A stretch of 64,000 nucleotides of DNA from Streptomyces sp. TLI_146. Lineage in GTDB: Bacteria > Actinomycetota > Actinomycetes > Streptomycetales > Streptomycetaceae. The stretch covers positions 8,122,001 through 8,186,000 of the forward strand of contig NZ_PJMX01000001.1 of NCBI RefSeq assembly GCF_002846415.1, read 5' to 3'. The position numbers and the translations under genes were made by a program. Below the pieces are notes generated by a model that was not told the DNA's origin, ran no database searches, and worked only from the letters and a program-made list of their open reading frames with translations. Below are positions 36,093-45,727 of the stretch, piece after piece (within the stretch, counting starts at the first letter, position 1; the number at the start of each line of letters is the position of its first letter).

Positions 36093-37961
36093 TCAGGCTC
36101 CTGCCGGTCGCGGGGTCTGGCGCTGGTCGAGGACGGCGGCGAAGGCGCGCAGGTCGGTGCTGCGCAGCAGTTGGTGGGCGCGCGGGCGGATACCGGTCTC
36201 GCGCTCGACGACCGCGAGCAGCCGCGCGGCGACGACGGAGGTGCCGCCGATGTCCGTGAAGTTGTCGCCGAGTACGGTCGCGGGCCGCCCGAGGAGTTCG
36301 CGTACGGTCGCCAGGACGAGTCGTTCGCCAGGAGTGGCGTCGGCCGGGTCGTCCGCCTGGGCCGCGGGCGCCGTGGTGGCCTGGGTGGCGAGAGCGGCCC
36401 GGTCCACCTTGCCGTTGGCGTCCAGCGGGTAGGCGTCGACGAAGTGCACGGCGGCCGGGACGGCCTGCTCGGGAAGCCAGGCGCGGACCGCGTCGAGCAG
36501 GTCGCCGGGCGCGGGCTCCGCACCCTCGGCGGGCTTGACGTGCGCGAGGAGACGGGCGAGGCCGGAGCCATCGCGCTGCACGGTGACGACGGCCGTGCGC
36601 ACCCGGGCGTCCTGCTCGAAGGCGGCCTCCACCTCGGCGGGTTCGATCCGCACCCCGCTGATCTTGACCTGGTCGTCGAGGCGGCCGAGGAACTCCAGGC
36701 TGCCGTCGGCGCCCATGCGGACCCGGTCGCCGGTGCGGTACAGGCGGCCGACGGCTTCCAGCGCCGGGTGCGCGGGCGGGGCGGTGAAGCGCCGCGCGGT
36801 CAGCTCGGGGTCGAGGTAGCCGAGTGCCAGGCAGTGGCCGCCGATGCGCAGTTCGCCGTCCTGCCCGCGGCCGACGGGCAGGCCCTCGTCGTCGGTGACG
36901 ACGACGGTGACGCCCGGCAGCGGGGTGCCGATCGGCGGCGGGGTCATGGTGCCCGGGGCGGTGCCACGCATCGTGTACGTGGTGGTGACGACGGTGGCTT
37001 CGGCCGGACCGTAGGCGTTGTGGACGGTGGCCGTGACGTCCGGGCCGGGGCGGCGGCGCATGCGGTCGCCGCCGACCACCAGGTGACGCAGCTTCAGGTC
37101 CTGGGGCCAGGGCCGGTCCAGGAGCGGTTCGACGGTGGGGGTCGCGGCCACGCAGACGGTGACGGCGGCATCGCGCCACCAGTCGGTGAGCACGCCCGCG
37201 TCCCAGCGGGTGTCGTCGGGGGCCGGGACAAGAGCGGCACCCGAGGTCAGCCCGGCCCACAGCTCCAACAGGTGCGGGTCGAAGGCGACGCCGATGAGCA
37301 GGGACTGCCGGTCGCCCGGCGCCAGACCGGTGGCGGCCCGGTACCAGTCGAGGGCCACGGACAGCGAGGCCTCGGCCACGGCGACCGCCTTGGGGCGGCC
37401 GGTGGACCCGGAGGTGAGGACGGCGTACAGGGCGCCCTCGGGCGCGCGCCGCGCCCCTTGCGGGCGGGCGGCGAACGCGGCCACCGCGCCGACGGGGGCG
37501 TTCACGCCGTCCGTGGGCAGCGGCAGCGGCGTGTGCTCCCCGTCGCGGTGGGCGGCGGGCAGGACAGCGGGGTCTCCGATGAGGCAGGCCACGTCGAGGT
37601 CCTCGGTGACGGCTTGCGTGCGGCGCTCGCCGGGGCGCGGGCCCAGCGGCAGGTAGACGGCGCCGATCCGGGCGAGCGCGACGGCGGTCACCACCAGGGC
37701 GGTGGACCGGTCGAGGCAGACACCGACCAGGTCCCCGGGCCGTACGCGCTCGCGCAGGGCGGTGGCGACGTGCTCGGCGGCGGTGGAGAGGTCCTCGTAC
37801 GTCCAGGTCCGTGCGCCGTCGATGACGGCGGGAGCCTGCGGAGCGAGCCGGACCCGGTCCTCGAAGCGGGCGACGACGGTGGTCGGTTCGGCGGCGGGGC
37901 CGTGGGCGACGCTCACCAGCGTGGTGGTGGGGTCGGCGAGGGAAGGGGACTGGATCATCAC
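36093..37961 (-). CDS. NRPS A-T didomain, unassigned specificity
   Basis: 622 aa: A domain (about 30-510; LTSGSTGRPKAVAVAEASLS, NAYGPAEAT, YRTGDRV, DDQVKISGVRIE, NGKVDRAAL) and carrier (about 545-612; DNFTDIGGTSVVAARL, where GGTS replaces the usual GGHS, as in some carriers). Pocket reading: D-P-L-V-V-G-A-V-V-K, which I cannot match to a known substrate. No condensation domain. The start shares ATGA with the stop of the C-A-T gene. MMIQ is taken as start because of that overlap. Confidence 0.9.
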   Translation of the reverse strand: MMIQSPSLADPTTTLVSVAHGPAAEPTTVVARFEDRVRLAPQAPAVIDGARTWTYEDLSTAAEHVATALRERVRPGDLVGVCLDRSTALVVTAVALARIGAVYLPLGPRPGERRTQAVTEDLDVACLIGDPAVLPAAHRDGEHTPLPLPTDGVNAPVGAVAAFAARPQGARRAPEGALYAVLTSGSTGRPKAVAVAEASLSVALDWYRAATGLAPGDRQSLLIGVAFDPHLLELWAGLTSGAALVPAPDDTRWDAGVLTDWWRDAAVTVCVAATPTVEPLLDRPWPQDLKLRHLVVGGDRMRRRPGPDVTATVHNAYGPAEATVVTTTYTMRGTAPGTMTPPPIGTPLPGVTVVVTDDEGLPVGRGQDGELRIGGHCLALGYLDPELTARRFTAPPAHPALEAVGRLYRTGDRVRMGADGSLEFLGRLDDQVKISGVRIEPAEVEAAFEQDARVRTAVVTVQRDGSGLARLLAHVKPAEGAEPAPGDLLDAVRAWLPEQAVPAAVHFVDAYPLDANGKVDRAALATQATTAPAAQADDPADATPGERLVLATVRELLGRPATVLGDNFTDIGGTSVVAARLLAVVERETGIRPRAHQLLRSTDLRAFAAVLDQRQTPRPAGA

Positions 37962-40900
37962 GACTCCGTGGAGGCAGGGGCGGTGGCGGCGAGGGCGTCG
38001 GCCTGGTCGGCGAGCACCGGGTTGCGGAAGAGGACCTTCAGCGGCGGGCGGGTGCCCAGGTGGGGCTCCAGCCAGGCCGCGAGCTCGGCGGCCAGCAGCG
38101 AGTGGCCCCCGATGTGGAAGAAGTGGGAGCTGCCGTCGAAGCGGCTGTGACCCAGCACCTCACGCCAGCCCCGCGCGAGCAGCGCGGTCATCGGATCGTC
38201 CGGCACCGCGTCCGCGGTCTCGGCCTCGGGAGCCGTCGGGGCCGCGGGGGCGAGCGCGGCGGCGCGCCGGGCCAGGGCCGTACGGTCCGGCTTGCCGCCG
38301 GCGAGGGTCGGCATCGACTCCAGCCGTGCCCACCGCGCGGGCACCAGAGGCCCGGGCAGCCGGCCGCTCAACTCGGCGTGCAGGGCCTTCTCGTCGACGT
38401 CGGCGAGGTCGGCGCCGTCCTCGAAGAAGCCGACGAGCCGGGGCGCGGCCGGGCCCTCGCGGTCCAGGACGACGGCGCAGGAGCGGCCGCCGAGCGCCGC
38501 GGATGCCGCCGCCTCGATCTCCTCCAGCTCGATGCGGTGACCGCGCAGCTTGACCTGGTTGTCGCGCCGCCCCAGGAAGTACAGCAGGCCGTCCAGACCG
38601 CGGTAGCCGAGGTCGCCGGTGAGGTAGACGCGCTCCCCGCCGAGCGCGTCCACGGCGATGAACCGGGCGGCGGTCACCTCCGCGTTGCCGGGGTAGCCCT
38701 CGGCCAGACCGGGCCCGGCGATGGCGAGTTCACCGACGGCGCCGGTGGGCAGCGGGCGGTGGTGCGCGTCGAGGACGTGGACGCGCTCGCCCGGCAGCTC
38801 GGTGCCGAGGGGGATCTCGGCGCCCTCGGTCAGGGCGTCGCGGGATATCTCGTGGACGGTGGAGCTGATGGCCGCCTCGGTGACGCCGTACGCGTTGAGG
38901 ACGGTGGCGTCGGTGTCGGCGAGGAGGCCGCGCAGGGTCTCGGCGGGAAGGCGCTCGCCGCCCAGGACCAGGAGCCGGGGGGCCCAGCTCTCCTCGCGCA
39001 GCGCGGGCCGCAGCTCCTCGCGGGTGGAGAGGAAGTAGCTGGTGGGCAGGTTGGCGACGGTGACCCGGGCGGAGGCGAGCAGCTCGGCGAGCTCCGGCCC
39101 GGTGGGCACCTCGTGCTCGGGCACCACCAGGCACGCCCCCGCGTGCAGGGTGGGCAGTACCTCCTCCAGCGATACGTCGAAGGACGGCTGGGCGAACATG
39201 AGGACCCGGTCGGCGCTGGTGAGGGCGAACCGGTCGGCGGCCGCGGTCAGATGGTGCTCCAGCGCCGCACGGCCGACGGCGACCGGCTTGGGCGTGCCGG
39301 TGGAGCCGGAGGTGTGGATGACGTAGGTCGTGGCGGGCAGGACGTCGGCGGCGTTGGCGCGGGGGAACACGGGCGCGTCGATCCGGGCGGTGGGCAGGAA
39401 GTCCGGCAGGGCCGGGCCGCCGTCGCCGGTGAGGACGAGTGCCGGGGCGAGCCGTTCGAGCAGCAGCGCGGTGCGGGCCGGCGGATCGGCGGGCGACAGC
39501 GGGCAGTAGACGGCGCCGGTGCGCAGACAGGCCAGCAGGGCGACGACCGAGTCGGCTCCCCGGGGCAGGACGACGGCCACCGGTCGGCCCGGCGCGACCC
39601 CCGCCGCACGCAGCCGCTCGGCGAGCGAGGCGACACGCTCTTCGAGTTCGCCGTACGTCACTCGGCGCGCACCGCACAACAGGGCGGGCAGCGACGGGTG
39701 GTGGGCGGCCACCGGATCCAGCAGGTCCCGGCCGGCCGGGACGGGCACGGCCTCGGTGGCCGCCTCCACCGCGGCCGGGGCGAGGTCGGCCAGCGGGGTT
39801 CGGGGAGTGTCGAGGTAGGCGCGCAGCAGGTCGAGGAAGCGGCCGGAGAGCAGCCGGGCGACGTCCTCGCCGAACAGGTCGGCGTCGTAGTCCCACACCA
39901 GCGTCATACCGGGCGCGCCGTGGCGCGGGGTGACACCGCGCCGGTCGTCCGGCAGCAGCACCACGTCCAGGTCGAAGCGGGTGGTGCCGGTGTTGAACCC
40001 CTCGAAGAGCGTGATGTCCAGGCCCGGCAGGTCGATCTCGGGAAGCGGGGCGTCATGGGCGCTGAACATCACGGAGAACAGCGGGTTGTCGGCACCGGAG
40101 GTGTGCAGGCCGAGCGCTCGTGTCAGCTCCTGGACCGGTACGTCCTGGTGCGGCAGGGCACGGATGAGGGTGTCGGTGACCTCGTCCATGGCGTCCTGGG
40201 CCGGGGCGGTGGCGTCCAGGGCCAGCGGCAGCGGGATGGTGTTGACGAACATGCCGACGGCGTCCTCGTACCCCAGGGGCCGGTTGCCGACGGCGGTGCC
40301 GATGACCATCCGGGAGCGGCCGCTGTGGCGGCGCAGGAGTTCGGCGAACAGCCCCAGGAGCGTGGCGAAGGGGGTGAGGCCGCGCTCACGGGCGTGCTCG
40401 CGCAGCCGCTCGGCGAGATCGGCGCCGATGGTCTGGCGCAGCTGTCCGCCGTGGTGCCTGCGGCGGGCGCCGGGGCGGGCGAGCCCGGGCAGCGGCAAGT
40501 CGTGCGGCTGGTCGCGCAGTTCGGCCTGCCAGAAGTCCAGGGACTCGGCGGCGTAGGCGGCCTTCGCCTGGGCCTGGACGTGGTCCGCGTAGGAGGGGGC
40601 GGGCGGCAGCGTGAGGGTTTCGCCGGTGACGCGGGCGCGGTAGACGCGGAAGACGTCGTCGAGCAGGATCGCGAAGGAGTGCCCGTCGTGGATCAGGTGG
40701 TGCTCGACGTGGACGAGCCGGTGGTGGTGCTCGGCGAGGCGTACGAGCGTCCAGCGGATCAGCGGTGCCTCGAAGGTGTCGAGCGGGGTCTCGGCCTCGG
40801 TGCGCAGCAGGTCCTGGAAGGCCGCCTCGGGGTCGTCCCGTCCGGTGAGGTCGACGGTGTGCAGCCTGGGTTGGCACCGCTCGGCGACCCGCTGTCCCGG

Positions 40901-41098
40901 TACCGACCCGGGCAGCGCGACGAGTTCGAGCCGCAGGCCCGGGTGGCGTGCCAGGGTGGCGCCCAGGCCCTGGCGCAGGGCCTCGGTGTCCAGGGGGCCC
41001 CAGAGGTCGAGTGCAGCGGTGAAGTTGTAGGCACGGCTGCCGGGCTGCATTTGCTCGTGCAGCCAGACGATCTCCTGCGAGGCGGAGAGCGGAAGCAT
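37958..41098 (-). CDS. NRPS C-A-T module
   Basis: 1046 aa. The condensation domain (about 5-430) has HHLIHDG near 133-139. Adenylation (about 440-940) has HTSGSTGTPKPVAV, NAYGVTEAA, YLTGDLG, DNQVKLRGHRIE and GGKPDRTAL. Carrier SHFFHIGGHSLLAAEL near 980-995. Pocket reading by eye D-V-E-N-V-G-A-I-S-K; the acidic residue at 239 and Asn at 278 hint at a polar or basic substrate, weakly. Start MLPLSASQEIVWLHEQM is chosen from the C-domain N-terminus with AGGGA upstream; an in-frame GTG at 41143 is an alternative. This is the only module in the operon with C, A and T together. Confidence 0.9.
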   Translation of the reverse strand: MLPLSASQEIVWLHEQMQPGSRAYNFTAALDLWGPLDTEALRQGLGATLARHPGLRLELVALPGSVPGQRVAERCQPRLHTVDLTGRDDPEAAFQDLLRTEAETPLDTFEAPLIRWTLVRLAEHHHRLVHVEHHLIHDGHSFAILLDDVFRVYRARVTGETLTLPPAPSYADHVQAQAKAAYAAESLDFWQAELRDQPHDLPLPGLARPGARRRHHGGQLRQTIGADLAERLREHARERGLTPFATLLGLFAELLRRHSGRSRMVIGTAVGNRPLGYEDAVGMFVNTIPLPLALDATAPAQDAMDEVTDTLIRALPHQDVPVQELTRALGLHTSGADNPLFSVMFSAHDAPLPEIDLPGLDITLFEGFNTGTTRFDLDVVLLPDDRRGVTPRHGAPGMTLVWDYDADLFGEDVARLLSGRFLDLLRAYLDTPRTPLADLAPAAVEAATEAVPVPAGRDLLDPVAAHHPSLPALLCGARRVTYGELEERVASLAERLRAAGVAPGRPVAVVLPRGADSVVALLACLRTGAVYCPLSPADPPARTALLLERLAPALVLTGDGGPALPDFLPTARIDAPVFPRANAADVLPATTYVIHTSGSTGTPKPVAVGRAALEHHLTAAADRFALTSADRVLMFAQPSFDVSLEEVLPTLHAGACLVVPEHEVPTGPELAELLASARVTVANLPTSYFLSTREELRPALREESWAPRLLVLGGERLPAETLRGLLADTDATVLNAYGVTEAAISSTVHEISRDALTEGAEIPLGTELPGERVHVLDAHHRPLPTGAVGELAIAGPGLAEGYPGNAEVTAARFIAVDALGGERVYLTGDLGYRGLDGLLYFLGRRDNQVKLRGHRIELEEIEAAASAALGGRSCAVVLDREGPAAPRLVGFFEDGADLADVDEKALHAELSGRLPGPLVPARWARLESMPTLAGGKPDRTALARRAAALAPAAPTAPEAETADAVPDDPMTALLARGWREVLGHSRFDGSSHFFHIGGHSLLAAELAAWLEPHLGTRPPLKVLFRNPVLADQADALAATAPASTES

Positions 41099-41238
41099 GG
41101 TCGGTCCCTGAGGTCGTCGGGGCGGTTTTCCGGGGCCGGTCACGGTCGTGGCCGGGCGCGGTCGTACAGGCGGCTTCGCGGGTCACGCGGGCCGCACAGG
41201 TCTGGGTGGGCTGGGGCGGGGCGGTCCGGGCGGCGTGC

Positions 41239-42534
41239 TCAGCCCTCGGCCCGCGCCACCGGGCGCAGCGCATCGGCGAGTGCGTCGAACGCCCGGTGCG
41301 CGGTGGAGTCGTCCAGCACCGCGCGGTCCCACACCATCCGCAGGCGGATCTCCGCCCCCTGGGTGACGGAGACGGCGAAGGGACTGCGCACCGGTCGGCC
41401 GTCGATGTGGACCTCGCGGCCCTCGACACCGGCCAGCACCAGGGGCGGGCGGCGGCTGTCGTCGTCCACGGTCAGCAGTCCGTCCAGCGCGCCGTTCCAG
41501 CCCGGCCCGGCGGACCGGGCGGCGGCCACGACCGCGTCGAACGGCATGTCGGCCCGGTCGAGGTCGTCCCACCAGGCGTCGGCCGTCGTCTGGGGCGCGG
41601 GCCCGTGGCCGGTGGCGGCCGGGAAGACGACGGTGTTGAGGAAGCAGCCGACGACCGGACGCGCACCGGCGGGGCGGCCGCCCCACGGGTAGCCGAGCGG
41701 AACGACGCGATCGGGACCGTACAGCGCGCTCGCCGCGGCGCGGCAGGCGTCGAGCAGTCCGGGAAAGGAGACGCGGTCGTCGTGCGCGGGCAGCCGGGCC
41801 TCGGCCGAGCCGCTGGGGAGCGTGCCCGCGGGTACGCGTTCGGGACGCGGCACAGGGGCGTGGGTGCGCACGGCGCGCAGCCGGTCCGCCCAGTACGCGG
41901 CCGCCTCGGGCGTGTCCGCACGTTCCTCGGCGGCGAGTTGGAGCAGGACGGCCTCGTGGTAGGCGGCGAGTTCGGCTTCCGTCTCCTCGGGCGCGACAAG
42001 AGGCTCGGCGGTGTCCTCGGCGTACGCGGCGCCGAGTTCTTCGGCGATCCGCGCCAGCGACCGGCCGTCGCAGACCGCGTGGTCCAGGGCGACGGCGAGG
42101 AGGTCCTCACCGCGTCCCTCGTCGTCGCGGACGAGGAACAGGCGCAGGGGCGGCGCCTGCGGATCCCAGGAGGCCAGCGCGCGGCGCAGGGTGTCGGCGG
42201 GGCGTTCGCCCGGCGCGGGGGCCGGTTGGGTCACGCGGATGTCCGGTTCTCCCACGTGCAGGACGGGCGTTCCGCGTACGACGGAGGGCCGCGAGCGCAG
42301 GGCGGTGTGCCTGGCGGCGAGCCGGCGGGCCGCCGCTTGCAGGCGGGCGGGGTCGACGGTGCCGTGCGGGAAGGCGAAGAACATCGGCACCACGTCGGGC
42401 CGTCCCGCCGGGTCCAGCGACCGCACCAGTGCGAAGCGGCGCTGTGCCCCGGTGACGGGCAGCAGGGCGCCGGACCCGTCGTCGGCGGTGATGCGCCGGT
42501 AGCGGGCCAGGTACTGGCTCGTGATGCTGGGCAC
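41239..42534 (-). CDS. Stand-alone condensation-like protein
   Basis: 431 aa, a free NRPS condensation domain. The active-site motif reads DHAVCDG: the first His of HHxxxDG is Asp, but the catalytic second His and the Asp-Gly remain. Other C-domain signs are GAQRRFALVRSLDPAG at the start, VVPLGYPWGGRPAGARPVVGCFLNTVVFP (C5-like) and FDAVVAAAR. It likely joins substrates carried by the dissociated A-T proteins of the operon. Start MPSITSQYL; the ATG follows GAAGAGGACTCC. 140 bases lie between it and the C-A-T start, and 54 bases between the MFS stop and its start. Confidence 0.85.
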   Translation of the reverse strand: MPSITSQYLARYRRITADDGSGALLPVTGAQRRFALVRSLDPAGRPDVVPMFFAFPHGTVDPARLQAAARRLAARHTALRSRPSVVRGTPVLHVGEPDIRVTQPAPAPGERPADTLRRALASWDPQAPPLRLFLVRDDEGRGEDLLAVALDHAVCDGRSLARIAEELGAAYAEDTAEPLVAPEETEAELAAYHEAVLLQLAAEERADTPEAAAYWADRLRAVRTHAPVPRPERVPAGTLPSGSAEARLPAHDDRVSFPGLLDACRAAASALYGPDRVVPLGYPWGGRPAGARPVVGCFLNTVVFPAATGHGPAPQTTADAWWDDLDRADMPFDAVVAAARSAGPGWNGALDGLLTVDDDSRRPPLVLAGVEGREVHIDGRPVRSPFAVSVTQGAEIRLRMVWDRAVLDDSTAHRAFDALADALRPVARAEG

Positions 42535-42588
42535 GGAGTCCTCTTCTGTCGTGATCGGCGGGCAGTGCTGTGTCGGTGCGGTGGTGGT

Positions 42589-43908
42589 TCAGCGGGAGGG
42601 GGTGGGGGCGGGCTGTCCGTCGTCCTCCGTGGCGGTGTCGGTGTCCTCCTGGGACGCCTCGGGGCCGGGCAGGTCCCGCATGCGGCGCAGCGGGGAGAAC
42701 AGCAGCGGCAGCGGTACGGCGAGGAAACCGGCGGCGCAGCAGGCGAGTGCGGTGCGCGGCCCGAAGGACTGGGCGAGCGCGCCGCCGAGGAGCGCGCCGA
42801 GCGGCAGGGTGCCCCACATGAGGAAGCGCAGGGTGGCGTTCATCCGGCCGAGCAGCCGCGGCGGGCACAGGCCCTGACGGAAGCTGACCTGGGCGATGTT
42901 GTAGACGACGGCGCCGAAGGAACTGCCCGCCGATCCGGTGGCGAACAGGACCGCGCCCAGGGTGCCGTGCCCGGACAGCGGCCACAGCACCGCGAACGGC
43001 CCGCTCAGCAGGACGGACCACAGGATGAGCCGGGCCTGCCCCCACCGGGCGGCGAGCCGCCCGGAGCACAGGGCACCCAGGAGCCCGCCGACGGCCGAGG
43101 CGGAAAGCACCAGTCCCAGCGCACCCGGCTCGAGTCCGACGACGCGTACGAGATGCACGGTCTGGGTGGCCATGAGGACGGCCATGCACAGGTTGGCGAG
43201 GCCGGTGGTCAGGGCGATGACACGGAGCAGGGGATGGCCGGTGACGAAGCGGATGCCTTCGCCGATGTCCTTGCGCAGGGAGGCGCCGGGCGGGGTCCGG
43301 GGCGGTTGCTCGGGCTGCCGGATGCGCAGGAGGACCAGGGCGGACAGCACATAGCCGAGGGCGTCGGCGAGGACGGCGAGGTGTGCGCCGACGAGCTGGA
43401 CCAGCCCGCCTCCGGCTCCTGGTCCGGCCACCTGGGCGGTGGAACGGACCGTCTCCAGCGCGCCGTTGCCCGCCATGAGTTCCTCGCGCGGCACGATCTG
43501 CGGCAGATAGCTCTGGTGGGCGACGTCGAAGAACACGGTCGCCACTCCGGTGACGAGCGCGACGACGTAGAGCTGAGCCATGGTCAGGGCGTCGGCGACC
43601 GCTGCGGCGGGGATGCTGCCCATCGCCACGGCTCGCACCAGATCCGCGCGGATCATCAGGGGACGCTTGCGCATACGGTCGGCGAGGGCCCCGGCGGGCA
43701 GCCCGACGAGCAGGAAGGCGGCGGTCTCCGCCGCGGTGAGCAGGCCCACCTGGAAGGCGGAGGCGTCGAGTTCGAGGACGGCGACGAGGGGAAGGGCCAC
43801 CAGCGTGACCTGAGCGCCGAGTTGTCCGGCGGCTGCTCCCGCGAGCAGCAGCCGGAAGTCGCGTCGGCGCATCGGGCTACCCGTGGAGGCTCCGGTTGTG
43901 ACGGACAT
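42589..43908 (-). CDS. MFS exporter of the NRPS operon
   Basis: 439 aa, about 12 membrane helices (FRLLLAGAAAGQLGAQVTLVALPLVAV and following). The A motif GALADRMRKRPLMIRADLVRA between helices 2 and 3 is typical of the DHA3/EntS-type drug and siderophore exporters. It is the first long gene of the operon, so it probably secretes the NRPS product or gives self-protection. ATG 43908 is chosen because GAAGG lies 7-9 bases upstream; the GTG five codons earlier is less likely. The C-terminal tail is acidic and Pro-rich. Confidence 0.9.
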   Translation of the reverse strand: MSVTTGASTGSPMRRRDFRLLLAGAAAGQLGAQVTLVALPLVAVLELDASAFQVGLLTAAETAAFLLVGLPAGALADRMRKRPLMIRADLVRAVAMGSIPAAAVADALTMAQLYVVALVTGVATVFFDVAHQSYLPQIVPREELMAGNGALETVRSTAQVAGPGAGGGLVQLVGAHLAVLADALGYVLSALVLLRIRQPEQPPRTPPGASLRKDIGEGIRFVTGHPLLRVIALTTGLANLCMAVLMATQTVHLVRVVGLEPGALGLVLSASAVGGLLGALCSGRLAARWGQARLILWSVLLSGPFAVLWPLSGHGTLGAVLFATGSAGSSFGAVVYNIAQVSFRQGLCPPRLLGRMNATLRFLMWGTLPLGALLGGALAQSFGPRTALACCAAGFLAVPLPLLFSPLRRMRDLPGPEASQEDTDTATEDDGQPAPTPSR

Positions 43909-44252
43909 GTGAACGACCTTCACCGAACGGTCGATCGGGAGTCAAAGGATCACGGCCACTTTCGGTCGAGTCTTGTCAGTACTTGCCGGAAACTCAGAAG
44001 AATTTTCGCCGAACTCCCGGTAAGTCCGCATGAATGCCTGCCACTCGGTGTGCATCACGGAACCGGTGCGCGGCGGTGAGTGCAGGCGAGGCACGGAAGG
44101 GGCGACGGGTAGCCTGCACGCGGAGTGACGGTTTCGATCCTGACTGAAAATGACCACTCACGATCGTATTGTTGCGGAATCGTCTATTCCGTCAGTTATG
44201 GCGCGTATGCGGTGTTGCCTCCCCGGCCGCGCGGTGCGGCGGTCCCTACGCG
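43909..44252. other. Presumed promoter region of the NRPS operon
   Basis: 344 bases between two minus-strand genes. The stretch 43960-44040 and the end near 44140-44190 are clearly less GC-rich than the surroundings, as expected for a promoter. It contains one small open frame (43942-44055). No palindrome of obvious quality was found, and no pathway regulator gene lies beside the operon. Confidence 0.5.
43942..44055 (-). CDS. Possible 37-aa small protein or leader peptide
   Basis: MHTEWQAFMRTYREFGENSS and 17 more residues ending KVAVIL. It stops 34 bases before the MFS start, so it would be the first frame of the NRPS transcript. No good Shine-Dalgarno (GGTTCCGTG before the ATG) and codon third positions are AT-rich in the second half, so it may be only untranslated leader. 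Not similar to MbtH proteins. Confidence 0.2.
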   Translation of the reverse strand: MHTEWQAFMRTYREFGENSSEFPASTDKTRPKVAVIL

Positions 44253-45128
44253 TCACCCACCGGGGAAGGAAAGCCGTACGCCGAGGTCTGCTTCAAGGCG
44301 GTGGATGCGGGCGGGCAGGGTGCGCTGAAGTTCCTGGAGTTGGGCGCGGTGGGCGGCGACGAAGTGGTCGCGTTGCCGCGTACGCAGGGGAGAGCGGGCC
44401 GCTTCGACCGGGGCCATGCAGGTGGCGTACGCACTGGCCAGGTCCGCGTCCGCCTGATCGGCGGCGAGTCGCCGGTCGGCGAGCGCGAAGAGGCCGGCCT
44501 CGTCGGTGGCCGTGATGCCGTGCCGGGCCAGGCAGGGGGCGAAGCTCCGGTATGCCTCGCGCACGGTGGGGGCGGTGCGCACCTTTGCCAGCTCCCGCAT
44601 CCAGGCCGTCTGAGTCTCGACGTACACACGGCGCAAGTCGCGTGCGGCGTCCTCGCCTTGGCGCAGACAGCGCTGCCCGGCCGGGGATGCGCTGCCCGTC
44701 GGCGTACCGCGTGAGTAGGGGAGAGGGGCGAGTACGGCGCTGAAGCCGTGACGGCGGATGAAGGCGAGGTCCGGCAGTTCGGCCCGGCGGATGTATGCGG
44801 GCGGCGGACGGTCCGGCAGGGCGGTTCGGTGTACCTGGGCGCAGGCGTGGGCCGAGGCGTCACCGACAGCCTGGGCGAACGCGTCCAGGCCCTGCGACCA
44901 GCGTGTTTCGGCTCCCGTCGCGGGCAGCACGAGCACGGTGACGTCGTCGGGCATGGTGTACGTGATCGGTACGGGCGGGGTGCTCGCCGGACCGGGGGAG
45001 GAGCGGGGGCGGGCGGGACCGGCCACGTCGCCGGAACCGCTGGAGCCGCTGAGGCCGCTGGAGCAGGCGGTCAACGCCATCGCGCAGACAACTGCCGCCA
45101 GGGCGACGGACTTACGCGGCCGGGCCAC
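44253..45128 (-). CDS. Putative lipoprotein of unknown function
   Basis: 291 aa from a GTG start with GGGGAGGGGGGATC just upstream. N-terminus MARPRKSVALAAVVCAMALTACSSG carries a lipobox (LTAC), so it should be anchored to the outer face of the membrane. The rest is Ala/Arg-rich helical with four spaced cysteines (AHACAQ, QRCLRQ, APCLAR, ATCMAP), perhaps two disulphides. Family not recognised. Downstream on the same strand is the NRPS operon promoter region; no functional link is evident. Confidence 0.8.
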   Translation of the reverse strand: MARPRKSVALAAVVCAMALTACSSGLSGSSGSGDVAGPARPRSSPGPASTPPVPITYTMPDDVTVLVLPATGAETRWSQGLDAFAQAVGDASAHACAQVHRTALPDRPPPAYIRRAELPDLAFIRRHGFSAVLAPLPYSRGTPTGSASPAGQRCLRQGEDAARDLRRVYVETQTAWMRELAKVRTAPTVREAYRSFAPCLARHGITATDEAGLFALADRRLAADQADADLASAYATCMAPVEAARSPLRTRQRDHFVAAHRAQLQELQRTLPARIHRLEADLGVRLSFPGG

Positions 45129-45196
45129 GATCCCCCCTCCCCGGAGCCGCTGGGGACGGCTGTCGGGTCCGGTGCCCCCAGGCGGCCCCATGGATG

Positions 45197-45634
45197 TCAG
45201 TGCGTGATGTCCACGGTGTCGACGCCGTCCTGGCTGGCGACGCCGAAGCGGGTGCCGGGGGCGAGATCAGGCACGAGGACGTACTGGCCCACGGGGTACT
45301 GCCCGTTGCCGACGAGCACATAGCCCGAGGCGCCGAACTTCCAGCCGGACGCCGTCTCGTACATCCCCGCGTACTCGTCCCAGTGCTCGCGTCCGGAGTG
45401 GTGGGCGTAGGTGAGGTCGAGGCCGTGGCAGGTGCTGGACGAGGACTTGGTGGCAATGGTCCCGACGGTTTCCACTCCCGTACGAAGGGTGGTGGTCACG
45501 CAGTCCTGCGGCGCGGCGCTCGCCGTCGTGTGCACGGTGGCCAGCGAGCAGGCGGTGAGGGTCATGAGCGTCAGGGCGGCCCGGGCTTTGTTCATACGGG
45601 GTGTCCCTGTCGGTCGATGGTGTGAGTGAGCCAT
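45197..45634 (-). CDS. Small secreted protein of unknown function
   Basis: 145 aa from ATG 45634 (AAGGAG upstream), or 132 aa from ATG 45595. Signal peptide MNKARAALTLMTLTACSLATVHTTASAA, then a mature domain of about 100 residues with Cys in PQDCVTT and STCHGLD and a beta-rich end (SGYVLVGNGQYPVGQYVLVPDLAPGTRFGVAS). Family not recognised. It follows no operon partner closely, though the lipoprotein at 45128 is 69 bases further on. The promoter region contains an 18-base element also seen at 19670. Confidence 0.75.
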   Translation of the reverse strand: MAHSHHRPTGTPRMNKARAALTLMTLTACSLATVHTTASAAPQDCVTTTLRTGVETVGTIATKSSSSTCHGLDLTYAHHSGREHWDEYAGMYETASGWKFGASGYVLVGNGQYPVGQYVLVPDLAPGTRFGVASQDGVDTVDITH

Positions 45635-45727
45635 CACGTCACTCTCCTTGACGAGGAAGGAGGGCCGGGCCGGTCTGCCCGGCAGGACGCCCACTGTGCC
45701 CCGTCGGCCGCGGTCCCTCCACCGCCG

